From: Pocillopora verrucosa
Lineage: Eukaryota > Cnidaria > Anthozoa > Scleractinia > Pocilloporidae
Direction: 5' to 3'
Assembly (NCBI RefSeq): GCF_036669915.1
Contig: NC_089315.1
Location: forward strand, 25,814,932-25,878,931
Length of the DNA stretch: 64,000 bases
The notes below the pieces were generated by a model. It ran no database searches, was not told where the DNA came from, and saw nothing but the letters and a program-made list of their open reading frames with translations. Below are positions 55,887-64,000 of this stretch, piece by piece; the first letter of the stretch is position 1; every line of letters begins with the position of its first letter. The translations under genes were made by a program, and so were the position numbers.

Positions 55887-58800
55887 CTATGATTCCGGTT
55901 CCATTTCCGTGTTCTGATCCCCATCAAGCCCGTTTTCAGCGGGGCCTTGCTCTGAGGGCCGCGTTTCAGGTGTTTCATGTGCCCCTTCTCGCTGGATATC
56001 CTCCATCCGTGAAGCGGAAGTTGTTTCGTCTTCACGGAAGGTAGTCTCTGAATCTGCATCTCCTTTGTTGAAAGAGATTGACAAGTCATTCTCTTTAATG
56101 CCTTTACTGACATTCGTATCTTGCACTGTGGGAAAGTTTTCTCGATTTTTAGCTATATCGCTGCTATTTTCAAGATTCGTTGTTGTTTCAGCATTTTCCA
56201 TCTCAATATCTTCCTCTCTGACATTCTTGTTCTCACAACCCATTCCTGCGCCATCAGCTGACTCCAAATTTCCGTCATTAGGTAACGAAACATCTACAGT
56301 TACGTCCACCTGATTATCAAACATTTCAATGTCATTTGCTTGCGCAGAAGAATCGTTCTCCACTCCAACATTTCCTGCTCTGCTGTCAGCGTCTTTGGCA
56401 GTCTCCACAACTTCATTAGATGGCGAGGGTTCCTCGATGACGGTTGTCTGGTCACCTATCAGGGAATAAAAACATGTTATCAACATTCAAGGTGGACACT
56501 GAGTTTAGTTTTCTGTGGTTGTTCTGAAAAATACCCCGCTCACCATAGAGTCTCTGTGGCTCAGTAGTAGAGCATCAAAGGTCTGAGGTTCGATTCCTCT
56601 TAGGACCTATAATTTTTTCTTTGTCTCACTGAAAGTATTTATCTTTGTGGGTTCACCAATTCCAGGGTTTCTTTGAAATCATCTTAATGACAGATGGTTT
56701 GTTAGCTAAGTTGGTAGAGCGCTGCATCGGTATCACAGAGGTCATGGGTTCAAATCCCGTATGGGCCTTAATTCTTTTCAGGTCTTATTTTCACTACTAC
56801 TAAGGTAGTGTTAATACCTGCAAGGATCGCTTCCATATTCGTTTCTTCAACCGCAGTTCACATATATGATTTTCAAACATCTTCAGTCATTTATTCACCA
56901 CTTCGGCCTTTGATTTCGACTTTCTAGCGCCTGAACCAGAAGGTTCTAACTGTAGTAAAATTCACTGGTATGTCCACAAAAAGTATGGTATACTGTGACT
57001 TATCAAGAAAAAGTTGAAAATATTGGGAATCTAGACTTCTCTTGTTTGTTTGTTTGTTTGTCTATTTTTGAGGGTTTGATATTTTTTCCAGAATTACCTC
57101 AGTCTGTGAAAAAAATACCCTCCGTCTGGGCCAATCAGCATTCAGTAATTTTTTACGTGAGTGACAAGGTAGTTCATAACTTGATTTGAAATCCCTTCAA
57201 GAGTAAAACTTACTTATTTGAGTGTTTTCATGAGCAGTCTGATTCTCCTGAGCAGCTCTGCGTTTTGCCAATGCCCTTTCTCTATTCAAACGCATCCGTT
57301 CTTGTTGTTCAGGAGTCAAAATGACCTTTAAGGCAGAAAATGAATAAGAAGTTTGCATTAAGCTAATGTGCATCAGCTGAAAAACAAAGCTGAGGAAAAT
57401 TGTCATAATGAAAAACAATTCTTAACTTACCATCCCGTTTCTTGGCTCAACTTGTACACCAAATGGTTGAACCTGAAATAATTAGAAAATGTTTCAAAAA
57501 AATGTTAATTACGTGTTGTAATTCATCCTTCGGAAAATGTACTTTTTGGGTAATGTACAGAATACATTATGGAGAATATGCAAACTGATGTTAGGGCATA
57601 AAGGTTTGACTTGTGGAGGAGATAAAAGATGACAAATTGACCTTCTATACATACATTGTTTGAAACAGGAGTAGCAGAAACTTGTGACTGTGTTCCATCA
57701 TCCCTGGATACCACTAATAATAAAAAAAAATATTTTAATTTCCAAGTTATAGTCAGGAAGGCAAAGTCTGTACTGAAGCCAAGTGGCACATCCAACCAAA
57801 GCTTGTCCTGGTTTCCAGAGCTGAGTATCACTATTTCCAACCCCTGCTTCCCAGGTCAGTCCCTAGCATTTCAACAGGCTTCCCTGATAGTTCACTGCTA
57901 CCTATTTTTATTCCTGGGTCCTGGGTGGAGAGAGGCATGGGGAGAGTAAAGTGTTTCACTGAAGAACAAACATAATTAAACTCCCCCCCCCCCCAGTCTC
58001 TAACCCAGACTCTTCTCCCCAGAGCCCAGTGGACTAACCACCCAAACACTTTGTCTCCCACTGACAAATTAAAACATGACAATAATTAGAAAGTTTTATG
58101 TATCATCCAGAATAATCAATTTCTGACTTGTCTGAAGCAGATATTTAGCTTTGTCACACAACACAGGAGAGTATGAGCTGTGTGACAAGACTGAGCTATA
58201 ACCATAAAGGAGATCAGAGTAAAAGTCCTTGGGCAAAACGTGTTAATTCCTTGGTAGAGGAATATTGAATAAAGTGTTTAGTACAAGGTAATAATGCTCA
58301 TACCGCTCTCTTGTGCATCAAGCTCTGTATCTGATTTTTCTCCATCATCAATTGTGTCATGTTCACCTCGCCTGACTCTCTTGATACAGTTCTACAGTTA
58401 ATGACAAAACATGTTCCTTTTGATAAATCAGCAACTCAGATGAATAAGCTCTTGATTGTTAAACAAACTCTCCTTGTCAGAACCACAAGAACTGTACAGA
58501 GAACAGTGTGGAGACTATGCATAACTGTGATCACCAAAACCCTAGTTGTGAAAACCACACCAGTCAAAAAGCATATTGACATACCATTGGTTTGTACTGA
58601 ACATTTCAATGGCTGGATTGAAAAATACTGCAATCTATCATATCAGTTTTGCACTCTGGTTGATTTTAATGATCTGGTACCATTTGAAAGACAGACTTAC
58701 CAGTAAGTATTGTTACTTGGTAAGAGGGAGGGTGGTTTGCATTAAAGGTTGACTGCTATTTCCAATTCATTAAGGTTATATACCAGCACAACCTCTGAGC

Positions 58801-60889
58801 TGTGACCTCACATTCCCATTTCAAATGTGGGCAGATTTAGAGACAAGATAAAGATGAACCTTTCTTCTGATCCTGGAAAGTGAACTATATTTATAAATTC
58901 TTACTTGAACTAGCTTTTTACTGCCCAACTTTTCCACTTGATCAACAACATCTGCAAAGGGAAACTTGGGAAACAAGCGATGTGCCCAGTGCTCATAACG
59001 CTGTAACAGTAGCTTCAGATCCGAGGCCTGAAAGAATCAAGGGCTCTAAGTTGACTAAAATAAACTTGTTCATAGTTTAAAGGTAAAAGATGAAGTCTGC
59101 ACTCAAGCCAAGTGGCTCATCCAGCTGAAACTTATTCCAGTTTCCTTAGCATGAAGCCACTAGGAGTATCACTTCTCCCTCCTGGATGGGATGCCAGTCC
59201 ATGCGTTACCCCCTGACAATTCCCTGGTACCCATTTACTCTCCTGGGCAGAGAGAGGAACTGTGAAAGTAAAAGGGTTTGACCTAAGAACAAAACATAAT
59301 GACTCAGCAAGGTCTGAAACCCAAGCCTCTTGACCTCAAGTCCAACACACAAACCATTTTACCAATGCCTCCCACCTTATAGTTTATACTGACCAGTTTT
59401 TTCTCGAAGAAAATTGATATTCATCATGTCACAAGCATGGAACAAAGAAAAAAACTTAAATTCCTGTGAGGAATCATCCTAGCATTTCTCCACTCAATGC
59501 TCCAATACTCTACCACTCTAGCAGATCATAAGTTTACAGATCATGTGTACCTCATGACCTTTCCCTTTGAAATTGACTCCATCACAAAGGTGGGTTAAAG
59601 CTGGAAGACCACGGTCACTGCACAACCTGCAAAAAAATATATATATATTTGTTAGGCTCCTATAAAAATCCAAAAGAAAGAGCCACAAAGGTTAAAATGT
59701 TTTGTTTCCTCTGGTAAAGGTTACTTAGAAGATTTCAATAATGATTAGATCAAAAACAACAAATAACCCTTTAAACTGCAAGAGTGACCAGCATCTTGTT
59801 TTGCCTTCCAGCATCACTGCTGGCTCATGCGTTAAGATCATGAGAATAAATGAAATGATTGTTAATCTAAGAAGCTCTTTGATTGTTCAAAAAATTCTCC
59901 TTGTCAGTACCCACAGAAATGCATTAGTTTTCTGTTTCTGATTTCATTCAGTTACACACAGTTCAACTAAACATGTATTGCTGGTGTGGATGGGGTATTT
60001 GTTACCCATGGCCATGTACACCAGTGTGTATAAGTTCTTTATCTGTCTCCAGAGTATGGCGTGTGTGCAATTATTTCCCTTCTTACTGTACATGTTACAC
60101 CTAAGATTTGTCTTTACACATGTAAAATGTTGTTGAGTTTTGCCATACTCTGCATACTGGGTTCTTCAAAAGGTCACTTGCAGCACATAAAGGCAATCAA
60201 ATTGTGACAATTCAATTACCAAATAAAATCAAGTTTCAAGTTCCTTAGCTCTACAATGCAAAATTCACAATTTTTTTTATACAAAATCAGTTCTTTAATC
60301 TTCTACTTTATATGAAGTGGGATACTACAAGGGGTTAATGAAAAAAATTGAACTACATTCATTCATGCTCCATGCCTTCATATTGCCTTAGCTCCAATTA
60401 ATTATCGGCGTATCGTATTTCTATTCTGAGATACTTGTCAAATATTTCAGATATCAAAGAAATATGATGAGCATTTTACAAGAGCGTGGGTCAAATGAAA
60501 TAATCCGAGAGCCCTGTGAGAATTCGATCCTGGTCAATTGCGATTTCACGGTGGGCTGATCTATTAGCGGAATTGCAAAGAACTTGATGGCGAGTCGATA
60601 TATTCTCTTTCCTCATTTAAGTGTATTTTTTCTACCTGATTTCGTCTAGCTTCGGCCTCGGCGATCTTTTTACTTTCCGCTTCGCGTTTGACTCTTTCTT
60701 GCTTCCTTCCCCTTCATCCGGCTGATCTCCATCTGCGTCGCCATTTTGGTTCATTTCGTCTTCGTCGCGATAAGGAGAAAGCGGTGGTAAAGGAGGTGGC
60801 AAATCAAAAGGATCATCTTCATCAGACGGAGCAGGTTCGTCTCTTGCAGATTCATCGACCACAGAAGAAATCGCTGCTGCAGACGACAT
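55887..60889 (-). CDS. TIPIN: TIMELESS-interacting protein
   Basis: Partner of TIMELESS in the replication-fork protection complex that supports ATR-CHK1 checkpoint signalling. Eight exons close in phase: 60636-60889, 59551-59626, 58905-59027, 58304-58391, 57655-57713, 57431-57472, 57214-57325 and 55887-56455, giving 440 residues (human 301). An acidic Pro-rich N terminus ([14 protein letters not shown], compare human FPPFPPPASP) precedes the Swi3 domain: [58 protein letters not shown] and [25 protein letters not shown] matches the human RPA-binding helix [20 protein letters not shown]. The final exon adds a long acidic, Thr/Ser/Asn-rich tail absent from human. Introns hold several SINEs and MITEs. 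Confidence 0.93.
56547..56650 (+). mobile_element. tRNA-derived SINE
   Basis: The A box TGTGGCTCAGTAGTAGAGC and B box GAGGTTCGATTCCTC are intact, but the anticodon arm region is shortened. The tail ATAATTTTTTCTTTGTC follows. In TIPIN intron 7. Confidence 0.65.
56697..56910 (+). mobile_element. tRNA-derived SINE, same family as 23826
   Basis: The tRNA-like head reads TTAGCTAAGTTGGTAGAGC then GGGTTCAAATCCCGT. The tail has TCTTTTCAGGTCTTATTTTC and CAGTTCACATATATGATTTT, both shared with the ARMC6-intron copy. Confidence 0.75.
57551..57604. mobile_element. TTAA-type MITE fragment, copy 7
   Basis: Only the end remains: ATTATGGAGAATATGCAAAC, TGATGTTAGGGCATAAAGG, equal to the right end of the 48994 copy. 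In TIPIN intron 5. Confidence 0.5.
57768..58065 (-). mobile_element. tRNA-derived SINE (CTGGGTGGAGAGAGG family)
   Basis: Contains TTGTCCTGGTTTCC, CAACAGGCTTCCCTGATAGT, CCTGGGTGGAGAGAGGCATG and a right end that reads, on the minus strand, as a tRNA-like A and B box region. In TIPIN intron 4. A poly-C run interrupts it near 57986. Confidence 0.65.
58400..58535. mobile_element. TTAA-type MITE, copy 8 (partial)
   Basis: Contains AAGCTCTTGATTGTTAAACA, AACTCTCCTTGTCAG and GAGAACAGTGTGGAGACTAT. It lies immediately beside TIPIN exon 4, within 10 bp of the 3' splice site. Confidence 0.5.
59094..59373 (-). mobile_element. tRNA-derived SINE (CTGGGTGGAGAGAGG family)
   Basis: Full-length-looking copy with AAGCCAAGTGGCTCATCCAG, ATGGGATGCCAGTCCATG, CCTGACAATTCCCTGGTACC and the end CAATGCCTCCC. 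Inserted in TIPIN intron 2. Confidence 0.7.
59764..59926. mobile_element. TTAA-type MITE, copy 9 (partial)
   Basis: Starts TAACCCTTTAAACTGCAAGAG and carries GATCATGAGAATAAATG, AGAAGCTCTTTGATTG and ATTCTCCTTGTCAGTACC. In TIPIN intron 1. Confidence 0.6.
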
Positions 60890-60978
60890 TTTTCTCTCTT
60901 CCGAACAACCGATCAGTCAGAAGCACAACCTTTACTATAGTTCCCGCCAAAATTATGATCCGCTGACCGGAACCTCTC

Positions 60979-61071
60979 ATGTCGCCTGAAAGTCATCTCG
61001 CCTGAAGTAGTAACTATCTCCTATGAGCTTAAGTCATTTCGCCCCAAGTCCCGAGTAATGTCGCCGAAAGG
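60979..61071. repeat. degenerate TCGCC-GAA motif repeat
   Basis: ATGTCGCCTGAAAGTC, ATCTCGCCTGAAGTAG, ATTTCGCCCCAAGTCC and ATGTCGCCGAAAGG recur within 93 bp, partly spaced by unrelated sequence, just upstream of the TIPIN start codon. Confidence 0.6.
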
Positions 61072-61092
61072 CCTTATTGTGAGTTAACAGAA

Positions 61093-61289
61093 GAAAAAAC
61101 TTACATTTAAGATCAGGCTCATACGCTTAAAATTTGCTGAGAAATCTTTATCACTCAAATAGCGGTGTTCATTTTCCACAACAATCTCAATGTCGGTTTG
61201 CCTGAGTTCCATGAAAGAAATCGAATCGAAAAGAACCAAAGGTTCATATCGAACGCGACCTTCGTTGGAGACCATGAAGAATTTGACTG
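61093..61289 (-). other. possible orphan coding exon
   Basis: On the minus strand a ~65-codon open stretch follows an acceptor-like sequence (CACCACACAG) and ends at a donor (AAT|GTAAGT). It reads VKFFMVSNEGRVRYEPLVLF and further with mixed hydrophobic and acidic residues, more protein-like than the surrounding noise. I recognise no family and found no partner exon. It could be a remnant or an alternative exon of the secreted-protein gene. Confidence 0.25.
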
Positions 61290-61814
61290 TGTGGTGTGAA
61301 TTGAAATACATGACCACAATTACATCAAATCAGTATACACCGAGACAACAGTATTGTCTATATGTTACGGTAACGACTCTAGAAGCGTCGCTCGTTTCTA
61401 ACAACCAATTGCAAGTAAACCGTTGTTCGTTTCTAAAAACCAAAAGTTCTTAAAGCTGTCTCACAGGCTAGCAGTAGCTAACTTACCGATCAAAAAGACT
61501 TTCCTATTAAGGTCTACGCAAGGCTTTGGAGATATTCATTCAGGAACTACAAGACTATCACGGAAAGACAATTTTCAAGGAAAGCGCGTGGTCAAATCGC
61601 GTTGAAGGGGAAGAAAAGAATTTTTCAAAAATATTGAAGGGGTTTACGTCTCGAAATGAAAAGGCACAAGAGAAAAGTAAACACACACACAGAGAACGGT
61701 AAATTGGTTTAACATGTGGGATCAAGGTGCATCTTTAATCAGCACGATCTCAACAAGTACAGTGAACTTTTGAGTCAGACATTTTCCTTCTTTTCATGAG
61801 AGCAGCAAGAAATG

Positions 61815-62915
61815 TCAGTTTTCTCGTAGGATAGTCAGCTCAATGTACTTGATGCCTTCTTTTTCTTTTGCGTCATCGCCATAGATCTCCAAGAACAGGC
61901 CATTTTTAGGATTCAGCTTGTTCTGATAAATCATTTCTCTGCTAAAGCCGCCATCGAGCGAGACGAAACAGGTTCCCCATCTGTCAGCCAGGCTCAGCTG
62001 TATGTCGAATCTTCCTGGGTAATAGGATTCGGAGGGCTTTGGGAGAGGGCTATCTGTATTACGCTTCGTTATTGTTAGCCCGCTATCTCCTTCGATACCA
62101 CGACATGGACTATAAGATGCGTAATTCAATTTATCAGTTGTTAGCACACCAATGAAGCGATTACTATCAGAAACAGCGAAAGAGGGGTCACTTTCTACTT
62201 GGCCATATTTTGTTTCTAAAGCAACCGCCATCTTGACGACAAGTTTAGCATCTGCGTCAATGACTCCAGGAGGAATCAGAGGAACAATCATCAGACGATA
62301 GAGTTGGCTTGGAGCGCCAAGGAAGGTGAGAAGACGAGGAGTGATGGAGTTGTGGTGATGGATGAACGAGGCCTCTGCTATCAGCTTCATGGGTGTGAAG
62401 AATTTGTAATATACAAGCTGTTCATCAAAAAATGAAAGACACAAACGTGAACCATAAGAAAAGTAGCTGAAGTAACCTGCCGAGGTTTACTAATCTTAAA
62501 AGTCTTGAAGAACATTTCATTACGTGTTCGATACTCCTTAGGAGAGGCAACATAGAAACAACTCACGAAAGGAAATCCAGAAAAGCTCTAATAAAAAACC
62601 TCTTTTAGGTGAATCGCGAAATCAAAATGATGGGCTTTAAGTGCATGGGATGGAATTCTTTTTGCGGGGTAAATCGGTCGATCTGTTCAACAGAGGAGAA
62701 GCATTGAATGATCCTGAATATTACGTGTCAATAGATACAGTCGACAGACTTTCTGCATGTGTCAGTAGACCGTATTATTTCGACTCTACCAAAGTCAAAG
62801 AGACAGAAGAGAGAATCATTACCTGTGGCTGTTTCCTCGTGTTTTGAGGCTCAAGATCGCGTCCCCATCCCAACGATACAGCAAACATCAACAACATGAC
62901 TTTGACGATCTTCAT
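61815..62915 (-). CDS. secreted protein of unknown function
   Basis: I do not recognise the family. Exon 1 (62823-62915) codes MKIVKVMLLMFAVSLGWG, a clear signal peptide, plus 13 residues. Exon 2 (61815-62417) joins in frame at a TTTTTTGATGAACAG acceptor and codes 200 residues, for 231 in total. The mature protein has no further membrane span, only two cysteines (SPCRG and GTCFV) that could form one disulfide bond, and alternating hydrophobic strands (RLMIVPLIPPG, AKLVVKMAVAL, GRFDIQLSLADRW, LFLEIYGDD, IKYIELTIL), suggesting a beta-sandwich. Two-exon structure with the signal peptide alone on exon 1 is common for secreted cnidarian proteins. A lineage-restricted extracellular or matrix protein is possible but unproven. 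Confidence 0.75.
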
Positions 62916-63138
62916 TTCTTAAGTAATTAGGTTAACTGCGCGGGTACAAAAACTGCGACGGAATGAAAACTGACTTTGATGAAGACATTTTAATTCTTTT
63001 TGTTATCTGAAAACCTGGAAATTTTCGCGTGTTTGCGACTCGATTAGACAATACAATCAGACAGACAATTACTCAAAGGCTGACGTCTTCAGCAACACTA
63101 AAAATTGGCTTAGTAAACACTTTAAATACATAGAAACA

Positions 63139-63182
63139 GGCTACGTGTAGCCTTACGGGAAAGGGTCTGGCTACACGTAGGC
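63139..63182. repeat. stem-loop with self-palindromic arms
   Basis: GGCTACGTGTAGCC (63139-63152) and GGCTACACGTAGGC (63169-63182) pair over 13 of 14 bases around a 16-base loop. Each arm is itself nearly palindromic (GGCTAC/GTAGCC). It lies about 225 bp upstream of the secreted-protein start codon. Confidence 0.7.
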
Positions 63183-63825
63183 TGATAAAAACAATGAGTG
63201 ATCGCGTCCGGCAATCCTACTCCTCGAACAAACCTGGCTGAAGAAACTGGAAACCTGTAATTCGTTATTTACACACAAAACGAAAAATAAGTCACCTTTT
63301 TCTTCGGTCTCTCTCGCCTATATGCTAAACTTATTAAAAATTATTTAAAAATTCAAATTGAAGTAAACTTGACAGAGTGATCTGAGAATGCGTTTGCTAA
63401 AGAACAGTAAAGAACAATGACAATAGTTGGTGGGTATTACGCTCATCGTTTTTCTCTTGTTGCCATAATTTGGACTAAACAGTTCCAGCATTAAATGTTT
63501 TGTACGTACTCCTATGACAAAATAGTTTTTTTTCTTATGTCAATAATATCAGGTAATCCTGAATTAGTTTTGTTTGTTTATTTCGATCTGAGATTACTCC
63601 AGAAAACTCGTCACTTTCTCAGATGCAAAACTAAAACCAACCGCGACATGCTCAAGTACCTTTTCACGCACTTCAGAGAGTTTGCTTCTTTCTCTACCCT
63701 GTGTTCTCAATGGCTTCTTGTCATGTTTTCTTTGCTCTGATCGGAAATGACCATGCTATAGTTTAACAATAATTATTATAAAATAATTCAAATAGTACGC
63801 GCGCCCTAATTGCCCTCGATAAGCT

Positions 63826-63856
63826 GGAAACCACTCCGCTTCGCGTCGTGGTTTCC
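63826..63856. repeat. 9 bp hairpin
   Basis: GGAAACCAC (63826-63834) and GTGGTTTCC (63848-63856) are perfect inverted repeats around a 13-base GC-rich loop. No T-run follows. Confidence 0.6.
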
Positions 63857-64000
63857 TACGCTTATATTGAAAATAGTTGAAAATGCTAAAACTCAGTACT
63901 AAAAAACTGCTTTAATTTCACAATTTACGAAAACTCTTTACCTTCACTTTGTATATGTAATCACATGAGGCCAAGTACTATTAAGGATTAATTGCACGAG

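Larger units (their letters stand above)
60890..61814. other. region between TIPIN and the secreted-protein gene
   Basis: Contains the TIPIN promoter, a degenerate TCGCC repeat at 60979-61071 and a possible orphan exon at 61093-61289 on the minus strand. An (AC)n run lies near 61680. Confidence 0.5.
62916..64000. other. right flank of the window
   Basis: Promoter side of the secreted-protein gene and beyond. Contains two hairpins (63139-63182 and 63826-63856). No coding exon is supported; the open frame near 63495 is low in complexity. Confidence 0.45.

Noticed and set aside
56697-56770. A tRNA gene
   Set aside because: The same SINE head with mismatches in the stems and a SINE tail behind it.
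62653-62847. A protein-like 64-codon plus-strand frame
   Set aside because: It lies within the intron and over exon 1 of the secreted-protein gene on the other strand, has no splice or homology support, and is most simply chance.
1-64000. Retroviral, LTR or other capsid-bearing elements
   Set aside because: I looked for reverse transcriptase, integrase and capsid-like frames and for paired long terminal repeats, and saw none.

Overview
The window looks like nuclear DNA of an anthozoan cnidarian, probably a stony coral. It is AT-rich and its genes are split by short GT-AG introns. The predicted proteins align with human orthologues from end to end. The intergenic DNA is full of small tRNA-derived SINEs and MITE-like elements of the kind common in coral genomes. 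I found no bacterial genes, no functional tRNA or rRNA gene, no LTR element and no virus-like element. The species assignment is inference; the gene identities come from aligning the translated exons with family sequences from memory.

Layout, left to right: AMACR (peroxisomal alpha-methylacyl-CoA racemase, minus, four exons, 4406-7156); a CHSY1/3-type chondroitin sulfate synthase (plus, two exons, 9311-15324); an unrecognised intronless multi-pass membrane protein (plus, 18043-18897); PTTG1IP (minus, two exons, 20681-22753) head-to-head with ARMC6 (plus, four exons, 23092-27436); PARP16 (minus, five exons, 28809-32814) head-to-head with a CKS1/2 gene (plus, 33089-34576), followed by a second, diverged tandem CKS copy (35821-36610); PIGB (minus, six exons, 37755-41653) head-to-head with a PIGBOS1-like microprotein (plus, 41773-42039); a very large CCPG1-like ER-phagy receptor (plus, four exons, 44654-52946); TIPIN (minus, eight exons, 55887-60889); and a small secreted protein of unknown function (minus, two exons, 61815-62915). 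Exon joins were worked out by hand. For the multi-exon genes the reading phase closes at every junction, and for AMACR, PARP16, PIGB and CKS the lengths fall within a few residues of the human proteins.

The most striking block is PIGB / PIGBOS1 / CCPG1 (37.7-53 kb). As I recall it, these three genes also sit together in human 15q21.3, with PIGB and PIGBOS1 divergent. PARP16 and TIPIN (human 15q22) and CHSY1 (15q26) lie in the same window, so several genes here share a human chromosome arm. PARP16, PIGBOS1 and CCPG1 are all tied to the ER stress response in mammals, and PIGB is an ER enzyme. The cnidarian CCPG1 keeps the N-terminal W-x-x-V LC3-interacting motif and a single membrane span, but its luminal part is about 1,390 residues long, far larger than in human, and carries internal repeats.

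The repeat landscape includes about ten copies of a ~200 bp MITE family with TTAA ends (piggyBac-like), a TTA-flanked Harbinger-like MITE inside the CHSY intron, a hAT-like MITE, several SINE families, a 23 bp minisatellite and a CAGT-type tetranucleotide tract.
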